A DNA stretch of 64,000 bases from RU20A sp042610495 (GTDB lineage: Bacteria > Pseudomonadota > Alphaproteobacteria > Rhizobiales > Rhizobiaceae): assembly GCF_042610495.1 (NCBI RefSeq), contig NZ_JBHGAP010000001.1, positions 1,178,001 through 1,242,000 on the forward strand, read 5' to 3'. Position numbers and translations under genes: made by a program. The notes beneath the pieces are model-generated. The model was not told where the DNA came from. It saw only the letters and a list, made by a program, of their open reading frames with translations, and ran no database searches. Below, one piece after another: positions 19,272 to 27,880 of this stretch (position 1 is its first letter; each line of letters begins with the position of its first letter).

Positions 19272-19985
19272 TCAGGCAGCGCGTGTCTGAAACCAGGTCT
19301 TGCGCACGAGGCTGCCGGACGCGCGCGCCGGCAAAAGACGCATCACCTCGGCCGCAAAGGCCTCGGCATTTTCGCGGGCCTTGGCAATGTTGCCGGAGCC
19401 CTTCTCGTCCATCATCTGCAGCGTCCCACCGAGCTCGAAAAGATCGCGGTATGCGGTCCGCTCGACGATCGCCGTATCGAGCACGTTGACGCCCCGGCTG
19501 GCCAGCAGCTGCTTGATCACCTGCATGGCGCGGGTGGTAACGATCGAGTTGACCCGGGTCAGCACGACGGAGTGGGCAATGTTGATGCCGTCGCGCATCT
19601 TCATCTGCTGCAGGATTTCGAGGACCTGCGCGCCCCCGCGCGCGTCCATGGCACAGCCCTGGACGGGGATCAGCACGTGATCGGAAAGACCGAGAGCAGT
19701 TGCCAGGAGCGTGTCGCGCTGGCCGGCGAGATCGATGATGAAGATGTCGGTCTGGCTGCGAAGTTCGCGAATATGCGTCTGGAGCGAAGCCGGGGTTACA
19801 TGCGAAATGACCGTGATGTTGGCGACCGCGCCGGAGACTTCTGCCCAGCTGGTGATCCACTTCTGCGGATCACCGTCCAGGATCACCACGCGCTTGCCCT
19901 GACGGGCACAGTCCATTGCAAGAAGAAGGGCCGCTGTGGTCTTGCCGGCGCCGCCCTTGGTGTTGGCGAAAGAGATTACCGCCAT
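19272..19985 (-). CDS. ParA/MinD-like ATPase (VirC1-type), orphan
   Basis: A 237-residue cytosolic deviant-Walker P-loop ATPase. Walker A is NTKGGAGKTTAALLLA (Lys signature at the second position of the motif), the switch I region is DGDPQKWITSW and Walker B is FIIDLAG. The protein resembles VirC1 and short ParA proteins that place DNA, proteins or complexes in the cell. There is no parB gene and no helix-turn-helix extension, so it is unlikely to be a partition ATPase of the usual ParAB kind. A second related ATPase gene lies 238 bases upstream on the same strand. Role unknown; polar localisation of a cargo is one option. Confidence 0.85.
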   Translation of the reverse strand: MAVISFANTKGGAGKTTAALLLAMDCARQGKRVVILDGDPQKWITSWAEVSGAVANITVISHVTPASLQTHIRELRSQTDIFIIDLAGQRDTLLATALGLSDHVLIPVQGCAMDARGGAQVLEILQQMKMRDGINIAHSVVLTRVNSIVTTRAMQVIKQLLASRGVNVLDTAIVERTAYRDLFELGGTLQMMDEKGSGNIAKARENAEAFAAEVMRLLPARASGSLVRKTWFQTRAA

Positions 19986-20223
19986 AGTGTCATGCCTCGC
20001 TGCTGGAGCATCAGCCCGTCATCGCTGTTTCGGAGCACCGCTGTCCCTCATGGCGCCCGTTAACAAACTTTTCCATGACATGGTTAACAATTCGGAAAAC
20101 CCTGCTCCCGAAATATGGTCGGTGCAAATGGCAAATCATTGTAATTTGGGGAAAAATGCACCCGACGCCCTCCCCAGTTCTGGGGAGACGGACGCTTGGC
20201 GTCCGCCAAGAAAGCGCTGCGCG

Positions 20224-20970
20224 TTAACGGGTCGCGCCCTCGAGAAGGTCACCGCGCGACCCTCGAAAACAGAAGGACGAGAAGGGCGCCCGAACCTGGC
20301 TCCCGCCGTCGGCATCCATCAGGGCCAGAACGTCATCGACATACTGCGCGACATTTGCCCGGGCATTGGCAAGGTTGCCGCCCATATCCTGCGGCAGTGA
20401 CGCCAGGTCGCCCCCGTGGTCGAACACTGCGCGATAGGCGCCTCGTTCCACCAGCGGCGTATCCAGCACACGCACCTTTGCAGCCCGGAGCGTCTCGATG
20501 GCACGGCGCAAGGAGCGGGTTGCGGCGATCGGGCTGACACGACTGAGCAGGATCGCCTGCCGCACGGGAGCATGGGCGTTCTCCGCCACATAGCGCACGA
20601 GTTCGAGAGCCCGCGACGCGCCGCGCGCATCCATGGCCGAGCCCTGAAGCGGCACGAGAACGAGATCCGAAAGGCCGAAGCACATGGCTGCGAGAATATC
20701 GCTCGCCCCGGAAAGGTCGATCACAACCACATCCGTGTCGAGGCGCAGCCGCCGCAGCAGGTTCGGCAGTCCCGCAGTCGTGATCTTGTCGATCACGGGC
20801 GGCTGTGTGGCGGAGCGCTCCAGCTGACGCCACTGCGTCAGATGCCCCTGGGGATCGCAGTCAAGCAGAACCACCGAGGCCCCCCTGCCCGCCAGCTCCG
20901 TCGCGAGAAGCAACGAAGCCGTCGTCTTTCCCGAACCGCCCTTCATGTTGGCGATGCCAACCACCCTCAT
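20224..20970 (-). CDS. ParA/MinD-like ATPase (VirC1-type), paralogue
   Basis: A 248-residue ATPase clearly related to its downstream neighbour: Walker A NMKGGSGKTTASLLLA, switch I DCDPQGHLTQW, Walker B VVIDLSG, and a shared LVPLQGSAMDARG segment (VPVQGCAMDARGG in the paralogue). The C-terminus has a 25-residue basic/aromatic tail absent from the neighbour. ATG at 20970 is chosen because it places MRVVGIANMKGG at the N-terminus like family members; upstream in-frame codons lack a ribosome binding site. The 238-base gap to the second gene suggests separate promoters. No ParB or parS-like sequence was recognised. Confidence 0.83.
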   Translation of the reverse strand: MRVVGIANMKGGSGKTTASLLLATELAGRGASVVLLDCDPQGHLTQWRQLERSATQPPVIDKITTAGLPNLLRRLRLDTDVVVIDLSGASDILAAMCFGLSDLVLVPLQGSAMDARGASRALELVRYVAENAHAPVRQAILLSRVSPIAATRSLRRAIETLRAAKVRVLDTPLVERGAYRAVFDHGGDLASLPQDMGGNLANARANVAQYVDDVLALMDADGGSQVRAPFSSFCFRGSRGDLLEGATR

Positions 20971-21170
20971 CGAGTTCACTTTCGCCCTAGAACGCCCCAC
21001 GTCGCGAGAGGCCGATATCCCGCTCGCATGACCGTTTTCCATTATGTGAATGAGAACGGTTAAGCGAAGCTTTTGCAAGTCATAAAATTAGCCGGCAAAA
21101 TTCTATATCGATGCTATCGGGGGTCGAAATCCCGCCCGGCAAGGCGGTTGCGGCATGCCGCAAAACGAGA

Positions 21171-21198
21171 ACACCGCGCAGGTTGCCCTGCGCGGTGT
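21171..21198 (-). terminator. Intrinsic terminator of the alcohol/aldehyde dehydrogenase operon
   Basis: ACACCGCGCAGG and CCTGCGCGGTGT form a perfect 12-base-pair stem with a TTGC loop. On the minus strand it is followed by TCTCGTTTTG. It lies 46 bases past the iron-alcohol dehydrogenase stop. The interval 20971-21170 contains no supported gene. Confidence 0.65.
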
Positions 21199-21243
21199 GA
21201 CAAGAACGGCCTTATGTATCAGGCGGTGACGCACCCTCGCGCG

Positions 21244-22389
21244 TCAGATCGTCTCGTGGAACAGGGCCTTGGCCGAATCAAGCGTCAGCTCGACAGGATT
21301 GCCGCCGGCCGTCGGATCGACGATCGCCATCGCGGCCATCTCGTCGATACGGTCCGTGCCGACACCGAGGGCGGAGAGCTTTTCGGGAATGCCGAGTTCA
21401 GCGCGCAGCGACAGCACATAATCGGCAAAACCGTCGAAACCGCCGGAAATGCCGAGATAGGCAGCCGCAGCCGCAATCTTCTCCTCGATGGCCGCGCGGT
21501 TGAAGGCGAGCACGGCCGGCATGACGACGGCATTGGTCGTGCCGTGGTGCGTGTTGTAGAGCGCGCCGACCGGGTGCGACAGCGAGTGGATCGCGCCGAG
21601 ACCCTTCTGGAAGGCGACAGCGCCCATGGCGGCGGCCGACATCATGTGGGCGCGCGCCTCGATATCCGTGCCGTCCTTGAAGGCGCGCGGCAGGTATTCC
21701 TTTACGAGCCGCATCCCTTCCAGCGCGATGCCGGCCGACATCGGGTGATAGAAGGGCGAGGAATAGGCCTCCAGGCAGTGTGCGAACGCATCCATGCCGG
21801 TGCCGGCGGTGATCGCCTTCGGCATGCCGACCGTCAGTTCCGGATCGCAGATCGTCACTGCGGGCAGGAACTTCGGATGGAAGATGACTTTCTTCGTGTG
21901 TGTCTCGGAATTGGTGATGACCGAGGCGCGGCCGACTTCCGAGCCCGTACCGGCCGTGGTCGGCACGGCAATGATCGGCGCGATGCCCTCGATCGAGGCA
22001 CGCGTCCACCAGTCGCCGATATCCTCGAAATCCCAGACGGGGCGCGACTGGCCCGCCATGAAAGCAACGGCCTTGCCGAGGTCGAGGCCCGAGCCGCCGC
22101 CAAAGGCGATCACGCCGTCATGGCCGCCATCCTTGAAGGCCTTCACGCCGGCGGCGAGATTGATGTCGTTCGGGTTCGGATCGACATCGGCGAAGATCGC
22201 CCGGCCGAGGCCTGCGGCCTCCAGCACGTCCAGCGCCCCTTGCGTGATCGCCATGGACGCGAGGCCGCGGTCCGTGACCAGGAGTGGCTTCTTGATGCCA
22301 ACGGCCTTGCAGTGGTCGGCCAGTTCCTTGATGCGGCCCGCGCCGAACTTGATGGCGGTCGGGTAGCTCCAGTTTGCGGTGATGCTCAT
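21244..22389 (-). CDS. Iron-containing alcohol dehydrogenase
   Basis: A 381-residue group III NAD(P)-dependent dehydrogenase. The cofactor motif is GGGSGLDLGKAVA (about 96-108), then PTTAGTGSEVGRASVI. The metal ligands are expected in DAFAHCLEAY and LSHPVGALYNTHHG, which carry the Asp/His set of the family. It would interconvert an alcohol and an aldehyde or ketone in the cytosol. Its ATG overlaps the TAA of the upstream aldehyde dehydrogenase gene by one base (TAATG), so the two are translationally coupled. The pair suggests an alcohol to aldehyde to acid route; the substrate cannot be told. Confidence 0.9.
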   Translation of the reverse strand: MSITANWSYPTAIKFGAGRIKELADHCKAVGIKKPLLVTDRGLASMAITQGALDVLEAAGLGRAIFADVDPNPNDINLAAGVKAFKDGGHDGVIAFGGGSGLDLGKAVAFMAGQSRPVWDFEDIGDWWTRASIEGIAPIIAVPTTAGTGSEVGRASVITNSETHTKKVIFHPKFLPAVTICDPELTVGMPKAITAGTGMDAFAHCLEAYSSPFYHPMSAGIALEGMRLVKEYLPRAFKDGTDIEARAHMMSAAAMGAVAFQKGLGAIHSLSHPVGALYNTHHGTTNAVVMPAVLAFNRAAIEEKIAAAAAYLGISGGFDGFADYVLSLRAELGIPEKLSALGVGTDRIDEMAAMAIVDPTAGGNPVELTLDSAKALFHETI

Positions 22390-23774
22390 TAGAGTGCTTT
22401 CCTGAAATGATAGGACTTCGGACGGGTCAGGTTGTGGAAACCGATGACGGAGAGCGAGCCGCCACGGCCCGTTTCCTTTACACCGGTCCAGCAGAGCGCC
22501 GGATCGAGATAGTCGGCGCGGTTCATGAAGACGGTTCCGGTTTCAAGATCGGCGGCGATGCGGTCGGCACGCTCGGCGTCCCTGGTCCAGAGCGAAACGG
22601 TGAGCCCGTATTTGCAATCGTTCATCAGGGAGAGCGCTTCGGCATCGCTCTTCACCTTCATGATACCGACGGCAGGGCCGAACGTCTCTTCCGTCATGAA
22701 GTCCATGGAGTGATCGACATCAACGAGCACCTGCGGCGCGACATAGGCGCCGCCATCATCGGCCGGGAAGAGCTTGGGATCGACAAGCGCCTTCGCGCCC
22801 TTGGCAACCGCATCGGCGACCTGCTGGCGCACGACGGCGGCAAAGCGCTTGTGCGCCATCGGCCCCAGCGTCGTCTCCTGCTCCAGCGGATTGCCGAGCT
22901 TGTAGTTCGAGACCCACGCGACCGACTTCTCCACGAAGGCGTCGTAGAGGCTCTCATGCACATAGACGCGCTCGATGCCGCAGCAGCACTGGCCGGAATT
23001 GTAGGTCGCGCCATCCATCAGCGTATCGACGGCAGCGTCGAGATCGGCATCCTCCATCACATAGCCCGGATCCTTGCCGCCGAGTTCAAGGCCAAGACCG
23101 GTGAAGGTGCCGGCCGCGGCCCGCTCGATAGAGCGACCGCCCTCGACAGAACCGGTGAAGTTGATGAAGTCGAAGCTCTTTTCGGCAATCAGCGCCGACG
23201 TCGTGGCGTGATCGAGGAAGATGTTCTGGAACACGTCATCGGGAACGCCGGCCTCGTTGAAGGCGCGCACCATGCGCTCGCCGACGAGAAGCGTCTGGGC
23301 GGCATGCTTGATGATGACGGTGTTGCCCGCCATCAGCGCCGGCGCGATCGTGTTGATCGCGGTCATGTAGGGGTAGTTCCACGGCGCGATGACGAAGACG
23401 ACGCCATGTGCCTCACGCAGGATCCGCCGCTCGAAGCGCTCGCTCTCCTCCACCACGATCGGCGCAAGCGCCGATGCAGCGATGTCAGCGACATAGTTGG
23501 AGCGCTCGTTGAAGCCCTTGAACTCGCCACCATAGCGCACCGGACGGCCCATCTGCCAGGCAAGCTCCGGCACGACCTCATCGACCATCTCGTTCAGCCG
23601 CGCAACACCCTTCAGCACCAGCTGGACACGCTCCTCCAGCGGCCGCTTCGCCCAGGCCTTCTGGGCCTTGCGGGCGCGGGCCACCACGGCGCGGGCCGCC
23701 TCCGGGCTGGCTGCCGGCCGCTCGGCATAGACCGAGCCATCCACCGGCGAAATGCATTGTATCATCGTCGTCAT
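22389..23774 (-). CDS. NAD(P)-dependent aldehyde dehydrogenase
   Basis: A 461-residue aldehyde dehydrogenase superfamily enzyme. The cofactor region is VIAPWNYPYMTAINTIAPAL, the general base lies in GLELGGKDPGYV and the nucleophilic Cys in NSGQCCCGIERV (three consecutive Cys, where the family normally has one or two). The late motif EETFGPAVGIMKV is also present. It oxidises an aldehyde to the acid, with the iron-alcohol dehydrogenase coupled directly downstream. GGAGAGACGG precedes ATG at 23774. A toxin-antitoxin pair lies 31 bases upstream on the same strand, so some read-through from its promoter is possible. Confidence 0.9.
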   Translation of the reverse strand: MTTMIQCISPVDGSVYAERPAASPEAARAVVARARKAQKAWAKRPLEERVQLVLKGVARLNEMVDEVVPELAWQMGRPVRYGGEFKGFNERSNYVADIAASALAPIVVEESERFERRILREAHGVVFVIAPWNYPYMTAINTIAPALMAGNTVIIKHAAQTLLVGERMVRAFNEAGVPDDVFQNIFLDHATTSALIAEKSFDFINFTGSVEGGRSIERAAAGTFTGLGLELGGKDPGYVMEDADLDAAVDTLMDGATYNSGQCCCGIERVYVHESLYDAFVEKSVAWVSNYKLGNPLEQETTLGPMAHKRFAAVVRQQVADAVAKGAKALVDPKLFPADDGGAYVAPQVLVDVDHSMDFMTEETFGPAVGIMKVKSDAEALSLMNDCKYGLTVSLWTRDAERADRIAADLETGTVFMNRADYLDPALCWTGVKETGRGGSLSVIGFHNLTRPKSYHFRKAL

Positions 23775-23805
23775 CCGTCTCTCCTTCGGCCCGTGGCGCC
23801 TTTGC

Positions 23806-24222
23806 CTAACAGGCCAGTACCTTCACATGTCCCGCCGCGCCATAGGCCAGAATGGCGCGGTCCCGGGTAATGATCGTCAAATCGTTCTCACGCGCGGTGG
23901 CGATCAGGATCCTGTCCGCCGGATCGCCATGGACGGGTTCCGGCAGGAACGAAGCGGCGACCAGAAGATCGGGCGTCGGCAACAGCACCTCCACGTCGAA
24001 GCGAGCCGCCACCACACGAAACCAGGCGAGTGGCTCGCGCTCCAGCGATAATCTGCCCTTGGCCACCAGCATGCCGATTTCCCAAGCCGAGAAGGCCGAC
24101 AGAACGATCTCGTATGGATGGGAGGGCAGGTTGCCGAGCAGGCCCCTCACCGCTTCCGACACCGGCTCGTCACGGGCAATAAACAGCATAGCGCACGTGT
24201 CGAGCAGATAGCGCTCAGTCAT
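23806..24222 (-). CDS. vapC: PIN-domain toxin (VapC-type)
   Basis: A 138-residue PIN-domain ribonuclease. The acidic metal-binding residues are visible: Asp in YLLDTCAML, Glu in AWEIGML, and Asp residues in GDPADRILIATA and ITRDRAIL. Free PIN toxins cleave tRNA or rRNA and slow translation until neutralised. The gene overlaps the upstream antitoxin gene by 8 bases, the usual order (antitoxin first) for this class. Confidence 0.88.
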   Translation of the reverse strand: MTERYLLDTCAMLFIARDEPVSEAVRGLLGNLPSHPYEIVLSAFSAWEIGMLVAKGRLSLEREPLAWFRVVAARFDVEVLLPTPDLLVAASFLPEPVHGDPADRILIATARENDLTIITRDRAILAYGAAGHVKVLAC

Positions 24223-24631
24223 CGTAAACCTTCGCCCATTCCGGATCTGCAGGTTCGGTGAGATCTACCCCCGGTGCGACGGTGATTGTCCCCTTCATGC
24301 ACCCACGCACGCGCTCGTAAAAGCTCAGCCCATCGTCGAGCCATCGCGCAGACCCACCCTCACGGGCTTCCGGTACCAAGGCGTCCATCACCAGCGGCTC
24401 CTGTCCGCGTTCAGCAAATCCGTCCGCATCTCCCCGCCGGCGCGACGCAATCTGCACCAGCGGCACTCCGAGATAGTCGGCAATGCCATCCTGCTCCTCC
24501 GCGCTCATCTTCCGCTCGCCCCGCAGCATGCGCGAGACCGAACTCGGATCGAGGTCGAGGAAGCGGGCGAGATCACGCACCGAACTGCCCTTGGACTCCA
24601 GCTGTTGATAAAACCACGCACTGTCGATCAT
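24215..24631 (-). CDS. Antitoxin with XRE-type helix-turn-helix
   Basis: A 138-residue protein with an N-terminal helix-turn-helix (about 16-62; SVRDLARFLDLDPSSVSRML) and a C-terminal segment (GTITVAPGVDLTEPADPEW) that probably wraps the PIN toxin. This is not the usual AbrB or ribbon-helix-helix VapB, but an XRE-type antitoxin paired with VapC. GGAG lies 8 bases before ATG. A palindrome abutting the start codon suggests autorepression. Confidence is high for the pair, lower for the exact antitoxin family. Confidence 0.82.
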   Translation of the reverse strand: MIDSAWFYQQLESKGSSVRDLARFLDLDPSSVSRMLRGERKMSAEEQDGIADYLGVPLVQIASRRRGDADGFAERGQEPLVMDALVPEAREGGSARWLDDGLSFYERVRGCMKGTITVAPGVDLTEPADPEWAKVYDD

Positions 24632-24661
24632 GAGATAATCTCCACAGACGCTGCGATTATA
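24632..24661 (-). promoter_or_regulatory. Promoter and operator of the toxin-antitoxin operon
   Basis: On the minus strand a perfect -10 box TATAAT occupies 24656-24661. The 11-base palindrome GAGATTATCTC (24632-24642) covers the ribosome binding site up to the start codon. A half-site GATTAT at 24655-24660 repeats part of it in inverted form. This fits an operator bound by the antitoxin's helix-turn-helix. Confidence 0.6.
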
Positions 24662-24693
24662 TCATCAACCGCATCAGGGCCGCAACGCGCCCC

Positions 24694-26061
24694 TCACGCC
24701 CGCTCGAAGCCGCGCGCCACCTCCCAGTCCGTGACGCGACGGTCGTATTCTTCCTGCTCCCAGCGCGCCGCGCGGGTGTAGTGGTCGATGACCTCGTCAC
24801 CGAAGGCCGATCGCAGCATGGCCGAACCGGTCATGAATTCGGTCGCATCGCGCAGCGTCTTGGGAATTTCGCGCACGCCCTTGCCGCCATAGGCATCGCC
24901 CACGAAGGCCGGCTCCAGTTCCAGCTTGCCCTCGATGCCGGCAATGCCGGCCGCCAGCAGCGCGGCCATGGCAAGGTAGGGATTGAGGTCGGAACCGCCG
25001 ACGCGGCATTCCACGCGGATGCCCTTCGTGTGGGCGCCGCACAGGCGATAGCCGGCCGTGCGGTTGTCCATGCTCCACACGGCCTTGGTCGGCGCGAACG
25101 TGCCGGCCATGAAGCGCTTGTAGGAGTTGATGTAGGGGGCGAGGAAATAGGTGATCTCGCTGGCATGGGTAAGAAGCCCGGCCACGTAGGACTTCATGAG
25201 GCCCGACATGCCGTGTTCGTCGTCATGGTCATAGAAGAGCGGCTTGCCCTCCAGTGACCAGAGAGACTGGTGGATGTGCGAGGAGGAGCCGGCGGCCGAA
25301 TAGTTCCACTTGGCGAGGAAGGTGATGGCCTTGCCGCGCGACCAAGCGATTTCCTTGCAGCCGTTCTTGATGATCGCATGCCGGTCGGCCATGGTCAGCG
25401 CCTCGGCATAGCGCACGTTGATTTCCTCCTGCCCGGCAGATGCCTCGCCCTTGGAATTCTCCACGGGAATGCCGGCGCCCTGCAATCCGTTGCGGATCGC
25501 CCGCATCACGTCCTCTTCCTTGGTGGTCTGGAAGATGTGGTAATCCTCGTTGTAGCCGCTAACGAGGCGCAGATCCCGGTAGCCGTTCTCACGCGCGTCG
25601 TCATAGGTCTGGTCGAAGAGGAAGAATTCGAGCTCGCTCGCCATGAAGGCCTTCATGCCCATGGCCTCCAGCCGCTTCACCTGCTTCTTCAGGATGGCGC
25701 GGGGCGAATGGGGCACTTCCTCATGCGTGTGGTGGTCGAGCACGTCGCAGAGGACCAGTGCCGTCCCCTCGAGCCAGGGAATGCGCCGCAGCGTCGACAG
25801 GTCCGGCTTCATCGTATAGTCGCCGTAGCCCGCCTCCCAGCTCGTCGACTTGTAGCCCGACACCGTCTCCATCTCCATGTCGGTAGCGAGCAGATAGTTG
25901 CAGCTGTGGGTCTCCTCATAAGCGGAGTCCACGAAATACTGGGCGTGGAAGCGCTTGCCCATGAGACGGCCCTGCATGTCCACAAGCACGGCCAGCACCG
26001 TGTCGATGCGCCCGTCCGCCACGTCGGATTTCAGATTGTCGAAAGTGTAGGATGTTGTCAT
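24694..26061 (-). CDS. Glutamine-synthetase-family ligase, gamma-glutamylamine synthetase type
   Basis: A 455-residue cytosolic ATP-dependent ligase of the GlnA superfamily. Motifs: SELEFFLFDQ (metal-binding Glu), AGQEEINVRYAEAL, GSSSHIHQSLW, INSYKRFMAGTFAP and VECRVGGSDLNPYLAMAA. The Tyr adenylylation site of true glutamine synthetase is not evident. The type is that of PuuA/GlnA3/GlnA4-like enzymes, which join glutamate to amines or polyamines. ATG at 26061 has AGGA 9 bases upstream. It is last in a minus-strand set with an APC permease and an N-formylglutamate-amidohydrolase-like enzyme, which suggests uptake of an amine followed by gamma-glutamylation and hydrolytic recovery of glutamate. 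Confidence 0.88.
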   Translation of the reverse strand: MTTSYTFDNLKSDVADGRIDTVLAVLVDMQGRLMGKRFHAQYFVDSAYEETHSCNYLLATDMEMETVSGYKSTSWEAGYGDYTMKPDLSTLRRIPWLEGTALVLCDVLDHHTHEEVPHSPRAILKKQVKRLEAMGMKAFMASELEFFLFDQTYDDARENGYRDLRLVSGYNEDYHIFQTTKEEDVMRAIRNGLQGAGIPVENSKGEASAGQEEINVRYAEALTMADRHAIIKNGCKEIAWSRGKAITFLAKWNYSAAGSSSHIHQSLWSLEGKPLFYDHDDEHGMSGLMKSYVAGLLTHASEITYFLAPYINSYKRFMAGTFAPTKAVWSMDNRTAGYRLCGAHTKGIRVECRVGGSDLNPYLAMAALLAAGIAGIEGKLELEPAFVGDAYGGKGVREIPKTLRDATEFMTGSAMLRSAFGDEVIDHYTRAARWEQEEYDRRVTDWEVARGFERA

Positions 26062-26180
26062 CGGCACGGATCCTGTCTTTGGCCGCCGAAGCGACCGAGC
26101 GTAGAGGCCAACGCAGACGCGTTGGGGCATGATGATGGTGGCGGGCGCGCCCTGCGCCCGCCCTTCTTTGACGATGACGT

Positions 26181-27764
26181 TTACGCCTCGCCGACGGCTC
26201 GCTCCGCGGCAGCGATCTCGGCGGCGCGGCGGGCCACTTCGTCACCGATGGGCGGCCCCTTGAAGCGGCGCTGTTCGAAGCCGATCCAAACGATGCCGCT
26301 GAGCACCAGGAAGCCGACCGTGACGTAGAGCGCCGCACCATTCGGCGGCTGCACGCCGAGGACGAAGATCAGGATCATCGCCAGCACCGTCAGGAAGGCG
26401 AAGAGCTTGAACACGCCTGCACCGAGGTTCCAGGGCCCCATCTGCGACCACTTCGACGTGCCGTAGGCAAACAGCCCCAGCGTGATCGGAATGGCGAAGG
26501 AGAAGAACAGGAAGATGACGGTGCAGGACACGACGATCGTGTAGACGGGCGTGTCACCGATCGAAATCAGCGACGACCCCCAGACGAACAGAACCGAAAG
26601 GATCGAGCCGGTCCAGATGGCCGAGACCGGCGTGCGGAATTTGGGGCTGACCTTTGCCAGCGCCTTCGATGCCGGCAGGCCGCCATCGCGCGAGAAGGCG
26701 AAGATCATGCGCGAGACGGACGTGACGGTCGCAAGGCCGCACAGCCACTGGCAGACGAAAATCGCGAGATAAAGCACGTCCTTCACGAACCAGTTCACCT
26801 GCGTCTCCATCGCCCAGAAGAAGACATTCCAGCCCTGCGCGGCCGCGGCGGTCATGCCGTCGGTCGCGGTGCCGTCCGCCAGGGTGGCCTGGGTCGGGAT
26901 CATCAGCACGAAGGAGCACAGCATCACATAGCCGAAGAGCGACGACCACAGGACCGAGGAGATCATGCCGCGCGGAACGGAAGTCGCCGCCTTAATCGTC
27001 TCTTCCGACGTATGCGCGGAGGCGTCATAGCCGGTGATCGTGTAGATCGGCAGGAGAAGCCCCAGAAGGAACACCCAGGTGCCCGACGTTTCCGGCCAGA
27101 CATTGCCGCCGGCAGCACCCGAGAAGTTGGAGAAGGTGAACAGCCGGCCGATGTCGTAGGCATCCGCCGAGGCGAGGCAGGCGAGCGAAAGCAGGATGGC
27201 CGTTGCAAAGATCAGGTAACCCGAAAAGTCCGTGAGCTTCGCCGTCAGGCCGATGCCGAGATGGTTGACCAGGGCCTGTGCACCCGTAATGACCACGAGG
27301 AAGAGGATGCGGAACGTCGTCGTGTCTTCCAGCCCGAGATAGGGCGTGCCGAAGGCGCCCATGAAGAAGTAGTAGGTGCCGACATTGATAGCGCCGAGCA
27401 CGGTGACGAGGCCGAGCAGGTTGAACCAGGCCGTCAGCCAGCCGGTAAAGCGGTTTCCGAGAATCGAACCCCAATGGTAGAGGCCGCCGGCGGTGGGATA
27501 GGCCGACGAGATCTGCGCCATCGCGACCGCGAACACGGCCGAGACGAGGCAGCCGACAGGCCAGCCGATGCCGATGGCCGCGCCGCCCGCGCCCGCCGTC
27601 GCCTGCGCCAGCGAGTTGATGCCGCCCGAAAGAATGCAGATGATCGAGAAGGATACGGCAAAGTTCGAGAACGAACTCATCCGCCGTTCCAGTTCCTGCG
27701 CATAGCCCATGGAATGCAGGACCTGCAGGTCAGCATGCTTGTCGACTTCGTTATAGTCCGACAT
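26181..27764 (-). CDS. APC-family amino acid/amine permease
   Basis: A 527-residue inner-membrane permease with twelve predicted helices. The early ELERRMSSFSNFAVSFSIICI and GIGWPVGCLVSAVFAVAMAQ and the SAYPTAGGLYHW segment are typical of the amino acid/GABA permease group (APC family). AGGGGAAAACG precedes the ATG at 27764. Positioned between the glutamine-synthetase-like gene and the FGase-like gene on the same strand (gaps 119 and 116 bases), it probably supplies their substrate, perhaps an amine or polyamine. Confidence 0.9.
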   Translation of the reverse strand: MSDYNEVDKHADLQVLHSMGYAQELERRMSSFSNFAVSFSIICILSGGINSLAQATAGAGGAAIGIGWPVGCLVSAVFAVAMAQISSAYPTAGGLYHWGSILGNRFTGWLTAWFNLLGLVTVLGAINVGTYYFFMGAFGTPYLGLEDTTTFRILFLVVITGAQALVNHLGIGLTAKLTDFSGYLIFATAILLSLACLASADAYDIGRLFTFSNFSGAAGGNVWPETSGTWVFLLGLLLPIYTITGYDASAHTSEETIKAATSVPRGMISSVLWSSLFGYVMLCSFVLMIPTQATLADGTATDGMTAAAAQGWNVFFWAMETQVNWFVKDVLYLAIFVCQWLCGLATVTSVSRMIFAFSRDGGLPASKALAKVSPKFRTPVSAIWTGSILSVLFVWGSSLISIGDTPVYTIVVSCTVIFLFFSFAIPITLGLFAYGTSKWSQMGPWNLGAGVFKLFAFLTVLAMILIFVLGVQPPNGAALYVTVGFLVLSGIVWIGFEQRRFKGPPIGDEVARRAAEIAAAERAVGEA

Positions 27765-27880
27765 CGTTTTCCCCTGTTCCGAAGGCCCCGGCGGGATTGC
27801 CGGAAGCTTCTTGCCGCCCACCCGGCATCAGCCGGATCGACGCTCCATCCGCGGACATGCCGCTCCCCGGGTCGTTCTTT

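Noticed and set aside
19272..20970. Plasmid partition locus (parAB)
   Set aside because: No ParB, no replication gene and no iteron or parS-like repeats are in the window; both proteins are short VirC1-like ATPases.
21121..21160. tRNA-like stretch (GGGTCGAAATCCCGCCC)
   Set aside because: It resembles a T-arm, but no matching acceptor, D or anticodon arm could be folded around it.
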